A stretch of 15,003 bases of DNA, from assembly GCA_023230505.1 (NCBI GenBank), contig JALNXF010000013.1, positions 1 through 15,003 on the forward strand, in the 5' to 3' direction. The position numbers and the translations under genes are program-made. The stretch is from Candidatus Altimarinota bacterium (GTDB lineage Bacteria > Patescibacteriota > Gracilibacteria > BD1-5 > UBA2023). Within the stretch, counting starts at the first letter, position 1, and each line of letters starts with the position of its first letter. Below the pieces are notes generated by a model, which was not told the origin of the DNA, did not search any database, and saw nothing but the letters and a program-made list of their open reading frames with translations. Shown piece after piece: positions 6,292-13,206 of the stretch.

Positions 6292-7707
6292 ATGGAAAAA
6301 ATATCTGAGCTAGTAATTTTGAAAAGTATAATCAAGGAGGTTGCTGAAAAAATCAGAAAGCAAGACTTTTTAACTTATTTCAAAAAAGTATCAATAATAG
6401 AAATAACTGAGACTTCAATTAATCTCTGATTTGTTTCTAGCTTCGCAAAAGATAATATAAGCCATAAATTTAAACTTGAAATAGAAGAGGCTGTATTGAA
6501 AGTATTGCCAGAAATCAAGAAAATCAAATATAGTGTAGATAATAATATAGATAACCCATCAAATCATAGAGTAATAGATTGCATCAAGGAATACAAAGAA
6601 ATTTTTTCAAAAAAGAAAAAGGAAGAAATAGAGGAAATTAATAGTTCTAGCTGAACTGAGATAAAAATAGTGAATGATAAGTATAAATTTGATAATTTTA
6701 TAGTAGGACCTTCAAATCAACTTCCATTCGCGGCCGCTGAAGCTGTATCTAGAAAGCCAGGTTCAGCATATAATCCGCTATATATTTATTGAAATGTATG
6801 ACTTGGAAAAACTCACCTGCTTCAGGCCACAGGAAATGCAATTAAGACAAGATTTAAAAATAAAAAAGTAATTTATACAACTGCTGATAAATTCACAACA
6901 GATTATGTGACAAGCATTAAAAAGAAAACTACTGATAAATTAAGAGAAAAATACAGAACTATTGATGTTCTAATTATTGACGATGTACAATTTTTGACTG
7001 GGAAAAAACAAACTCAAGAGGAATTATATAACATTTTTAATGTAATGTATGAATCAAATAAACAAATAATATTAAGCTGAGATAGACCAGCAAGAGAATT
7101 AAGCGAATTAGAGCCTAGACTTCGCTCTAGATTTGAATGGTGAATAATTGTAGATATCGGAGCACCAGATTATGAAACACGCCTTGCAATCCTACAAGAA
7201 AAAGCTCGCGCTAAGGAATTTATTTTACCACAAGAAGTTTGAGAATTTATCGCATATAATACAGGTTCAAATGTACGCGAATTAGAATGAATTCTAAACC
7301 AAATAATAGCTGAATATGAGCTTCATAATACTCCGCCAACAATAGATAATGTAGCTACCCGTATGAAAAGTCTTTGTATTACTGATTCAATACTTGGAAA
7401 TAAGAAAATGAAACAAAAAATCAAGACTTATGAAGAGCTTGTAGAAGCGGTAAGTAACCATTTTTGAATTAACAAAAAAGATTTACTTGGAGAAGATAGA
7501 AGAAAAGAAAATATGATTCCCCGCCAAGTTGCGATGTATCTACTTAAAAATAATATGAATTACACTTTTGAAAGAATCTGAAATATTTTCTCAGGTCGTA
7601 ACCACTCAGCAGTCCTCTACTCATGCAAAAAACTCGAATCAATCCTCAAGAAAAACCAAAACCTTTTCTACGAAATCAATGTACTCAGAGATAAATTAGG
7701 AATTTAA
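6292..7707 (+). CDS. dnaA: Chromosomal replication initiator DnaA
   Basis: 471-residue initiator ATPase that melts the origin and loads helicase. Domain I (about 1-85) is divergent and is followed by a Lys/Glu-rich linker. Domain III starts [18 protein letters not shown] and holds Walker A GNVGLGKT (167-174) and Walker B IIDDVQFL with D230 and D231. Domain IV ends with the DNA-binding signature [15 protein letters not shown] from residue 435, where GRDHTTV is usual. The first and fourth residues of Walker A are TGA codons, so the ATPase can work only if UGA is Gly. The length is typical. dnaN, rpmH and gyrB do not follow it; rsmI does. Only one near-consensus DnaA box is nearby, so this need not be the origin. 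Confidence 0.96.
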
Positions 7708-7713
7708 AAAAAC

Positions 7714-7780
7714 CTCTGTCATTCCCACCAGCTCTGTCATTCCTGCACCCCACAAGGGAGTATAAACTCCGGCAGGAATC
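7714..7780. repeat. GTCATTCCTGC...GCAGGAATC hairpin repeat
   Basis: CTCTGTCATTCC occurs twice (7714-7725 and 7732-7743). The second copy opens a hairpin with outer stem ATTCCTGC (7739-7746) / GCAGGAAT (7772-7779) and inner stem GGAGT (7757-7761) / ACTCC (7766-7770). This type of intergenic palindrome is common in unrelated bacterial genomes. It fills most of the dnaA-rsmI gap and may end or stabilise the dnaA transcript. Confidence 0.65.
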
Positions 7781-7806
7781 TTCAATATATTTTTTATAAC
7801 TAAATT

Positions 7807-8460
7807 ATGCTCTACATCGTCTCAACACCTATTGGAAATCTTGAAGATATGACCTATAGGGCTGTTAGAACTCTTAAAGAGGTTGATTATATAGCTTGTG
7901 AGGATACGCGCACCTCTGGGGTTCTTTTAAAGCATTATGAGATAAAAAACAATTTAATCAGTTTTCATTCGCATTCTGATAATTATAAACTAGAAAAAAT
8001 CATAGATTTACTTAAGGAATGAAAAAATATCGCCCTAATAAGTGATGCTTGAACGCCTGGGATTTCAGATCCAGCTTATAATCTTGTGAGGCGTGCAATT
8101 GAGGAAAATATTATATTATCCCCTATTCCCGGAGCTTCAGCTATACTTTCAGCCCTAGTTTGTTCTGGACTTCATACTCACGATTTTAGATTTATTGGGT
8201 TTTTGCCGATAAAAAAATGAAGACAAACTCTTTTGCTTTCTTTGCAAAATAAAGATTATTCAGTTGTAATTTATGAATCAGTTCATCGTTTTCTAAAAAC
8301 TCTCTCAGACCTTGAAAAATACTTCTGAAAAGACCATAAAATAGCTGTCTGAAGAGAACTAACCAAAAAATTCGAAGAATTTTTTAGATGAACAATTGAA
8401 GAATGTACAACCCACTTCAAAAAACAAGGCCTAAAATGAGAATTTGTGATAGTTTTCTAA
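7807..8460 (+). CDS. rsmI: 16S rRNA 2'-O-ribose methyltransferase RsmI (C1402)
   Basis: SAM-dependent enzyme of the tetrapyrrole-methylase-like fold that methylates the ribose of C1402 in the 16S decoding centre. The N-terminal signature [20 protein letters not shown] is textbook, followed by [45 protein letters not shown] and [12 protein letters not shown]. The Gly of SDAG is TGA. At 217 residues it is shorter than common RsmI (about 280) because the C-terminal domain is missing; the core ends cleanly with GEFVIVF. It lies 99 bases after dnaA, across a hairpin repeat. A frame limited to 7807-8022 under the standard code is only the first third of the gene. Identity is secure; the site of action comes from the family. 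Confidence 0.93.
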
Positions 8461-8474
8461 AAAATACAGTTTTT

Positions 8475-8503
8475 TTGACGAATAGATAATATTGTGTTAT
8501 GAT
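8475..8503 (+). promoter_or_regulatory. Promoter of the Lys/Glu-rich protein gene
   Basis: TTGACG (8475-8480) and TATGAT (8498-8503) are exactly 17 bases apart. This also settles the start of the next gene: the in-frame ATG at 8499 lies inside the -10 box and cannot be used, so translation must begin at 8535. Confidence 0.7.
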
Positions 8504-8534
8504 AAGCTCAATATTATTTTTTAATTTAAACAAT

Positions 8535-9104
8535 ATGTCTGAAGCAGAAAAATATCAAGAAGCTCGCGATAATCCAGATAAATCAATAAATAATCCTGAA
8601 AATAAAGAGATAAAAGAAAAAAATGAACAGGATAAATTAGATAAAGTAAGTCTTGAAATACTCAATAATGCTGAAAAAATAAGTCCCGAGAGTAAATGAA
8701 AATTAAATCTTGTTTCTTTAGTATTAAATGAAGAAGTGTGAGAAATAAATAAAGATTTTCAATCTTGAAAAATAACTTCAGAAGAAAAAGAAAAGCAACT
8801 TCAAGAAACGTATGAAAAATTTACAGAGGATGTTAATGCTGTAATTTGAACAACTGAAGCAAGTCAAGCAAAGCAAAATAAAGAATTTTGAGAGAAAACA
8901 ACTGCAGATATAACAGATTATAAAAAAGATTTAACTAAATTTTTAGAGTGATTAGTTAAAATAAATCAAGATAATTCAACAAAAAAAAGAGTGGATATTC
9001 ACCAAAATAATCAAGAAAAAGAGGTGCATGGAAAAAAACAAGCACCAGAAGCCTTAAAAGAATGAATAAAAGAAATATTCCCAGGAGAACCAGCTAAGAG
9101 CTAA
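8535..9104 (+). CDS. Hypothetical Lys/Glu-rich protein, probably cytoplasmic
   Basis: 189-residue protein of no family I recognise, starting MSEAEKYQEARDNPDKS and ending FPGEPAKS. It is very hydrophilic, rich in Lys, Glu, Asn and Gln, without Cys, signal peptide or membrane segment. The first 45 residues look disordered. The middle (about 50-150) has long amphipathic helices (EEKEKQLQETYEKFTED, TDYKKDLTKFLEGLVKI) that may form coiled coils. Seven in-frame TGA codons are read as Gly. The start at 8535 is chosen because the promoter overlaps the earlier ATG. It has a good promoter and a strong terminator, so it is a separate unit between rsmI and folD. Function is unknown; a scaffold or surface-associated role would be a guess. 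Confidence 0.7.
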
Positions 9105-9123
9105 AACTAAACAATTTAAAACT

Positions 9124-9172
9124 AAATAATATTTAAAATTGATTTAAAGTTAATTTTAAATATTATTTTTTT
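9124..9172 (+). terminator. Terminator with 17-bp stem
   Basis: A perfect 17-bp, AT-rich stem (9124-9140 with 9152-9168, core AATATTTAAAATT) and an 11-base loop are followed by T-residues to 9172. It lies 20 bases after the stop of the preceding gene. Confidence 0.7.
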
Positions 9173-9194
9173 AATTATTTAAGAAAACAAAAAT

Positions 9195-10019
9195 ATGATT
9201 TTAGATTGAAAAGAAGTTGCTGGAAAAATTTATGAGGACATTAAAAATAAAATAAATACTCTTGAGAAAAAACCGTGACTTTGAGTTATTTTAGTATGAA
9301 ATAGTCCCGCTAGTTTGTCGTATATAAGCCAAAAGGAGAAATGGGCGAAATATGTTGGTTTAAATTTTTATTTAACCAAATTAAATGAAGATATATCTCA
9401 AGACAAGCTTGAAAAAGAAATTATTAAATTCAATGAAGATAAAAAAATAAGTTGATTTATAGTGCAATTACCACTTCCTAAGCATATTAACGAGCAAAAA
9501 ATAATTAATCTGATAAATCCTGCAAAAGATGTAGATTGATTTACAAAAGAAAATATTTGAAAATTGTTTTTATGAGATAATTCAGGACTTATTTCATGTA
9601 CTCCAAAATGAATCAAAAGACTTCTTGAGCAGTATAATATTTCACTAGTATGAAAAAATGTAGTAATAATCTGAAGAAGTAATATAGTAGGAAAGCCTTT
9701 ATCTATGCTTTTCATAAATGAGTGAGCTACAGTGACAGTTTGTAATTCAAAAACGAGAAATATTAAAGAATATACAATAATAGCTGATATCGTAGTATCA
9801 GCAGTTGGAAAGCCAAATATAGTAACAAAAGATATGATAAATCCATGAAGCATTATAATTGATGTATGATTTAACAAAATCAACTGAAAAATAATGTGAG
9901 ATTGTGATTTTGAGAGCCTTCAAGGAGAAAACTACATTACGCCAGTTCCAGGTGGAGTCTGACCAATGACAGTTGCAATGCTTATAGAAAATACTTATTT
10001 AGCATTTTTAAGAAATTAA
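9195..10019 (+). CDS. folD: Methylene-tetrahydrofolate dehydrogenase / cyclohydrolase FolD
   Basis: Bifunctional cytoplasmic enzyme that converts 5,10-methylene-THF to 10-formyl-THF with NADP, feeding purine synthesis and formyl-Met-tRNA. The 274-residue product has the catalytic Y43 and K47 in [11 protein letters not shown] (37-47), the substrate motif QLPLP (91-95), the Rossmann motif GRSNIVGKP (160-168) and the C-terminal signature PVPGGVGPMT (250-259). The first Gly of GRSN and the last Gly of PGGVG are TGA. Length is slightly below the usual 280-300. The following small membrane-protein gene begins one base after its stop, so they are co-transcribed. Retention of a folate enzyme is informative in a lineage with sparse biosynthesis. 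Confidence 0.95.
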
Positions 10020-10020
10020 A

Positions 10021-10254
10021 ATGAACTATTTATTAAAAACCTTATTAATTGCATTTCTTTTAGTATGTTCCTTTTTTGTTGGATTTTACTTTAAATGAAA
10101 GATTGCCGAGGCTGAAATAAACAAAGAAAAAAATAAGATCCATAAATTAAATATTAAAAAGATTGATAATAAGCTTGATTTTATTTCATCCGATAAAATA
10201 GAAATTTCTGTGAATGATAAAGCCCTAACTAAAAGCGGAATTATTCTAAAATAA
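10021..10254 (+). CDS. Small single-pass membrane protein
   Basis: 77-residue protein of unknown function. Residues 4-24 (LLKTLLIAFLLVCSFFVGFYF) form one strongly hydrophobic segment after a two-residue N terminus. A Lys/Asn/Glu-rich helical stretch (EAEINKEKNKIHKLNIKK) and a short beta-like tail ending SGIILK follow. It is either an uncleaved anchor with the tail outside or a poor signal peptide; no lipobox follows the segment. One TGA codon lies just after the membrane span. It begins one base after the folD stop, so it is probably translated from the same mRNA, and a strong palindromic terminator follows directly. The tight coupling supports a real gene; nothing links it to folate metabolism. 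Confidence 0.6.
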
Positions 10255-10294
10255 AAAATGTAGGGAACGATTGCAATCGTTCCCTACATTTTTT
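10253..10294. terminator. Perfect 42-base palindrome, bidirectional terminator
   Basis: The two 21-base arms (10253-10273 and 10274-10294) are exact complements with the core GGGAACGATT/AATCGTTCCC and A/T runs at the ends. It starts within the stop codon of the small membrane-protein gene and ends ten bases before the stop of the convergent LysM-CHAP gene, so it can serve both strands. Confidence 0.85.
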
Positions 10295-10303
10295 ATAAAT
10301 CTT

Positions 10304-11383
10304 TTAATTTGCGTAAATATATCATTTAATACTTGAATCGTTTTTGTTGATTCTTCTTACAGTTACCTCATTTAGTCTTCTATAATTCATATCTTTAACT
10401 ATTACATCATTTCATTCAACTCAAACTACAAGTCAAACATGACCGTAATATGGATTATATCCAGATCCTCTAAAAGAGATTATAGCTCATGGTGCAGCTT
10501 CAGATCAAGTAGGAACTCCAGCAGCTTTAGCATTTTGTATCCATTGACCCGCATTTCCTCTCCATGTTACATTTTTATGATTAGCTACAAAGTATGTACA
10601 ATTTCACCAAGCAAATTTATTTCATTTTCCAGTATATTTTATACTATATCAGCTTTTTAATTGAGTTTTTGGAGTTTGTTTTTTAGTATCTTTTTTGACT
10701 AAAAGTTTTTTAACTGGTTCAGTAGATTTTACAATAATAGGTTTTGGTGGTTCTGGTTTAACTGCTCAAGGCAATATTAATTGTTGTCCTATTTTTAATT
10801 CTCAAGATGCATCCAATTGATTTTGTTCCAAAATAGCTAATTTATCAATTTTATATTTTGATGCAATAGAATCAAGATTATCTCAAGATGTAACATTATA
10901 TACAATTCATGAAACTGGAGGTATTTTAATTGTATCACCTGGTTTTAAGACTTTATTTTTAGAAAAATCATTAGACCAAATAATTGAATTAACAGAAACT
11001 CCAAATTTATCAGCTATATATCATAGACTGTCTCAATTTTGAATTGTATAATACAGGAGATCATTAATTCAAGTTGTATCTCTTGAGTCATTTAATATAG
11101 CATTTGGCTTTACAAATCAAGTTACTTGAGAAGAAATATTAGCAATAGAATCTGCATCTCATTCATAAGAAGAAATAATTGTAGATTCATCATAATTTCA
11201 AACTACGAGTTCTTTATCTACTCAAATAGCTCAGAATGATGGATAAATTGGAAGAATAATAACTATGATAAGAGAAAGTATTTTAAATTTTTTTAATATA
11301 TTGAATATACTTTTTCTTTTTAAGAAATGGGAATTACGAGAATGTCTTAGTAGACGGGCTTTAATATTAATTTTAAAATTCAT
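10304..11383 (-). CDS. LysM-LysM-CHAP cell-wall amidase/endopeptidase
   Basis: 359-residue envelope protein. A basic N terminus precedes a hydrophobic segment (about 35-51), a signal-anchor or signal peptide with an unusually long n-region. Two LysM peptidoglycan-binding domains follow (about 111-156, YTIQNGDSLGYIADKFGVS; and 161-206, YNVTSGDNLDSIASKY), then a Pro/Lys-rich linker and a C-terminal CHAP domain (250-359). The CHAP domain has candidate catalytic C262 in WGNCTYFVA, H315 in YGHVGLVVG, and N333 in KDMNYR. The family cleaves peptide bonds in peptidoglycan; the exact bond is unknown. It contains many TGA glycines, including those just before the catalytic Cys (WGNC) and in both LysM GD turns. 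It could act in cell separation or in attack on a host wall. No clear promoter is seen; a terminator separates it from rplU upstream. Confidence 0.88.
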
Positions 11384-11413
11384 TTAATTTTTTTAATAAT
11401 AAAAACATTCTTC

Positions 11414-11446
11414 AAAAATACCCGGAAGGATTCTTCCTGTATTTTT
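11414..11446 (-). terminator. rplU terminator
   Basis: On the minus strand AAAAATAC and GGAAG pair with CTTCC and GTATTTTT around a 4-base loop, with a small internal mismatch (C-C against T). The stem runs into T-residues. It lies 11 bases after the rplU stop. Confidence 0.7.
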
Positions 11447-11456
11447 AAAAAATGTA

Positions 11457-11768
11457 TTAGGCTATAGTCAAAACTTCAAGCTTGCTAAGAGCAGCTCTAA
11501 ATCATTTAGTTCTAGCATATCTTTTTTTAGATTTCATTTTAAAAACCTTAACTTTGTCATCTCTAAAATTTTCTAACACTTTAAGCTCCACATTCATATC
11601 TGTCAATATTGGAGACCCTATTTTAGTACTTTTTCCATTTTCATCAGAAACTAAAAGGGGATTTACTTTTATTGTAGATCAAACTTCTTGATCTTGATTA
11701 TCTACATCAATTACATCTCAAACTTTTACTGTGAATTGATTTCAACCTAACTCTAAAACAGCTATCAT
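11457..11768 (-). CDS. rplU: 50S ribosomal protein L21
   Basis: 103-residue L21, which binds 23S rRNA with L20. It begins MIAVLELGGNQFTVKVGD, the standard strand pair with the GGNQ(F/Y) motif (second Gly TGA), and ends with the basic block KMKSKKRYARTKGFRAALSKLEVLTIA. This tail resembles the KxKxxKRYxRxxGHRQ motif, with FRA in place of HRQ. Length is typical. rpmA (L27), almost always next to rplU, is absent; a terminator and the CHAP gene follow instead. A fair -10/-35 pair lies upstream, and one copy of the CTTAAATAAG motif sits about 85 bases before the start codon. Confidence 0.93.
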
Positions 11769-11794
11769 ATATTATATTATTAATTTGTAATGTT

Positions 11795-11821
11795 ATTATA
11801 TCATATTTTTTATAAAATCAA
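11795..11821 (-). promoter_or_regulatory. rplU promoter
   Basis: On the minus strand TTGATT (11816-11821) and TATAAT (11795-11800) are 15 bases apart, or 16 using TTTGAT. The leader is about 20 bases. Confidence 0.5.
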
Positions 11822-11852
11822 ATCTTTTTTTATAGAAAACACTTAACTTTCT

Positions 11853-11871
11853 CTTAAATAAGCCAGATAAC
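11853..11871. repeat. Third copy of the CTTAAATAAG motif
   Basis: CTTAAATAAGCCAGATAAC matches 5377-5395 (CTTAAATAAGCCAAATAAC) at 18 of 19 bases, more than 6 kb away. It lies between tRNA-Gln and rplU, upstream of the rplU promoter. Confidence 0.55.
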
Positions 11872-11908
11872 TGTATAATTATTTTATCCAATTTCTGCTT
11901 TTTTTTAA

Positions 11909-11930
11909 AAAAACCGACTACCTGGTAGTC
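11909..11930 (-). terminator. tRNA-Gln terminator
   Basis: On the minus strand GACTAC-CAG-GTAGTC is followed by GG and a run of seven T. It starts about five bases after the tRNA CCA end. Confidence 0.7.
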
Positions 11931-11934
11931 AAAA

Positions 11935-12008
11935 TGGCTGGGAATGAGGGATTCGAACCCCCGGTGGAGGAGTCAAAGTCCCCTGCCTTACCACTTGGCT
12001 AATTCCCA
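11935..12008 (-). tRNA. tRNA-Gln (TTG)
   Basis: 74 bases on the minus strand fold as a cloverleaf. The acceptor TGGGAAT pairs with ATTCCCA, followed by G and an encoded CCA. The D arm is GCCAAGTGGTAAGGC, the anticodon loop CTTTGAC has TTG at 11974-11976, and the T loop is GGTTCGAATCC. The U1-A72 pair is typical of bacterial tRNA-Gln. It has its own promoter and terminator. Confidence 0.96.
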
Positions 12009-12028
12009 AAATAAGAAAAAGCCAGCCT

Positions 12029-12055
12029 ATTATATGTTTTTTTCACAAAAGTCAA
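12029..12055 (-). promoter_or_regulatory. tRNA-Gln promoter
   Basis: On the minus strand TTGACT (12050-12055) and TATAAT (12029-12034) are 15 bases apart, or 16 with TTTGAC. Transcription would start about 14 bases before the mature tRNA. Confidence 0.65.
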
Positions 12056-12061
12056 AAAAAA

Positions 12062-12080
12062 GTTATTTTGGCTTATTTAA
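12062..12080 (-). repeat. Fourth copy of the TTAAATAAGCCA motif
   Basis: On the minus strand TTAAATAAGCCAAAATAAC matches the copies at 5378-5395 and 11853-11871 apart from one extra A. It lies just upstream of the tRNA-Gln -35 box in the same orientation as that promoter, as the first copies do before tRNA-Asn. Confidence 0.55.
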
Positions 12081-12143
12081 AACCAGAACACAACTTAATT
12101 TCAATATTTTTCACCAAAAATCACAAACCCCCCACCCAATTCT

Positions 12144-12172
12144 TTGCAAAATCCCCCAAAATATGTTACAAT
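12144..12172 (+). promoter_or_regulatory. Promoter of the Tat lipoprotein gene
   Basis: TTGCAA (12144-12149) and TACAAT (12167-12172) are exactly 17 bases apart, about 35 bases before the ATG. Confidence 0.6.
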
Positions 12173-12205
12173 AAACTTATATTTTATTAATTAATAACTA
12201 ATTTT

Positions 12206-12754
12206 ATGGTTAATATAACTAAGGGTGGAGATGAATGAGCTCCTAAAGTAAACGCGGGAAGAAGAGACTTCCTCAAACAATCTCTTACATGATGAGTGGC
12301 TCTTGGTGCAATGGGTATATTATGAGCATGATTAACTTGATGTAAAACTCAGAAAGATAGAGACGAGGAAATTACAAAAATACAACCCTTAACTGAAACA
12401 AAAGATTTTGATGAATCTTTAAAAAACACTATTGAAAATTTAATGGATTTATACGAAAGTCTTGAATTAAGAGCAGCAAAAGAATTTTATACAACTAATA
12501 AGTTATCAGGAAATGTTTATTTGCTTAATATAGTAGCCTTGGCACTAAATGATATAACTAGGTCTCAATTGGCAAAAATGGATGATAACATAAAACAAAG
12601 AATGAATAATATGATTTTTAAAATAAATAATAAACACTCATGACAAGCAATTATAGAAGAAGGATTACAATTTTATAGCTCAGATCTTTTTGCTAAAAAA
12701 TACCCTCAACTTGTTCCGGTTATTGAGGAATGGAAGAAGAAAAACTGAAAATAG
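12206..12754 (+). CDS. Putative Tat-exported lipoprotein, function unknown
   Basis: 182-residue secreted protein. The N terminus has a twin-arginine motif GRRDFLK (18-24), a hydrophobic Gly/Ala/Leu stretch, and the lipobox LTGC with C46 as the lipidation site. The Gly just before that Cys, and several in the hydrophobic core, are TGA codons. The mature part (47-182) is mostly helical and charged, with stretches such as LKNTIENLMDLYESLELRAAKEF and LAKMDDNIKQRMNNMIFK; the tail is VIEEWKKKNGK. I recognise no domain. It would be folded in the cytoplasm, exported by Tat and anchored in the membrane. It has its own promoter and a palindromic terminator, and the stop is TAG. The signal is convincing; no tat genes are in the window to confirm the pathway. 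Confidence 0.75.
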
Positions 12755-12756
12755 TA

Positions 12757-12776
12757 TTTCAAATGTACATTTGAAA
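12757..12776. repeat. 20-base perfect palindrome
   Basis: TTTCAAATGTACATTTGAAA begins two bases after the lipoprotein stop and overlaps the first bases of the terminator stem. It may be a protein-binding site or a second hairpin that competes with the terminator. Confidence 0.5.
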
Positions 12777-12801
12777 AAATCCGACTGCAGTCGGATTTTT
12801 T
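12774..12801 (+). terminator. Terminator of the Tat lipoprotein gene
   Basis: The perfect palindrome AAAAAATCCGACTG / CAGTCGGATTTTTT gives a GC-rich stem followed by T-residues. Confidence 0.85.
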
Positions 12802-12830
12802 TTGGGCTTTGATAAATCTTAAAAAATCTT

Positions 12831-12860
12831 TTGACTTATAAAAATAAGTGAGTATACTCA
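12831..12860 (+). promoter_or_regulatory. Promoter and palindromic operator of the AbrB-like gene
   Basis: TTGACT (12831-12836) and TATACT (12853-12858) are 16 bases apart. A perfect 12-bp palindrome TGAGTATACTCA (12849-12860) covers the -10 box. Related words (TCATACTTA, TATACTTA, TCATACACTTA) repeat between 12862 and 12890. This suggests repression by a dimer, perhaps by the AbrB-like product itself. Confidence 0.55.
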
Positions 12861-12890
12861 TTCATACTTATTATACTTAATCATACACTT

Positions 12891-13130
12891 ATGATAGATC
12901 AAAAAGAATGCCATGCATTGAACAAAAAATGTGGTGTTAAAATGCATACGACAGTGACTGTTGGGACAAAATGACAGGTGGTTATCCCTCAGGAGGTCAG
13001 AGAAATGTTGAACATTAAACCGGGTGATACCCTTATGGTTGTAACAAAACATTGAAAAGCTGTTGGAATGGTAAAACTTGATAATGTTGATGAGCTGATG
13101 GAATATATTAAAAAAGAACAAATGAATTAA
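12891..13130 (+). CDS. AbrB/MazE-like transcriptional regulator
   Basis: 79-residue DNA-binding protein of the SpoVT-AbrB swapped-hairpin family. After an N-terminal extension (MIDQKECHALNKKCGVKMH) comes the signature TVTVGTKGQVVIPQEVREMLNIKPGDTLMVV (about 20-50). The C-terminal segment contains a helix (VDELMEYIKKEQMN) as in many transition-state regulators. The Gly of KGQVVIP, nearly invariant in the family, is TGA, which shows that the gene is adapted to this code. No toxin gene follows, so a MazE-type antitoxin role is less likely than a stand-alone regulator. The palindrome over its own -10 box points to autoregulation. It may also control the adaptor gene 76 bases downstream. Confidence 0.88.
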
Positions 13131-13142
13131 GAAATCCTTATT

Positions 13143-13178
13143 CTCCCTCTCCCTTTGGGAGAGGGTTGGGGTGAGGGC
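13143..13178. repeat. CCCTCTCCC-TTT-GGGAGAGGG hairpin repeat
   Basis: A perfect 9-bp GC-rich stem (13145-13153 and 13157-13165) with a TTT loop, followed by TTGGGGTGAGGGC. This is one of the commonest intergenic repeats in public bacterial genomes, chiefly Proteobacteria. It contrasts sharply with the AT-rich flanks and lies 12 bases after the AbrB-like stop. Confidence 0.75.
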
Positions 13179-13206
13179 TAAATTTAACAAATAACTAAAT
13201 ATTTAT

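Noticed and set aside
6730..6758. NotI and XbaI sites close together, suggesting cloning vector sequence
   Set aside because: They encode FAAAEAVSR in frame inside DnaA, where the family has similar residues; natural sequence.
7807..8022. Truncated RsmI of 71 residues
   Set aside because: TGA at 8020-8022 is Gly; the rest of the enzyme follows in frame to 8460.
9398..9883. 161-residue open frame antisense to folD
   Set aside because: It opposes a full, motif-complete folD. TGA-Gly on the sense strand reads TCA on the other and keeps antisense frames open.
12858..13190. 110-residue minus-strand frame over the AbrB-like gene
   Set aside because: Its N terminus (LALTPTLSQRERE) is the well-known false translation of the CCCTCTCCC repeat, and it opposes a clear AbrB-family gene.
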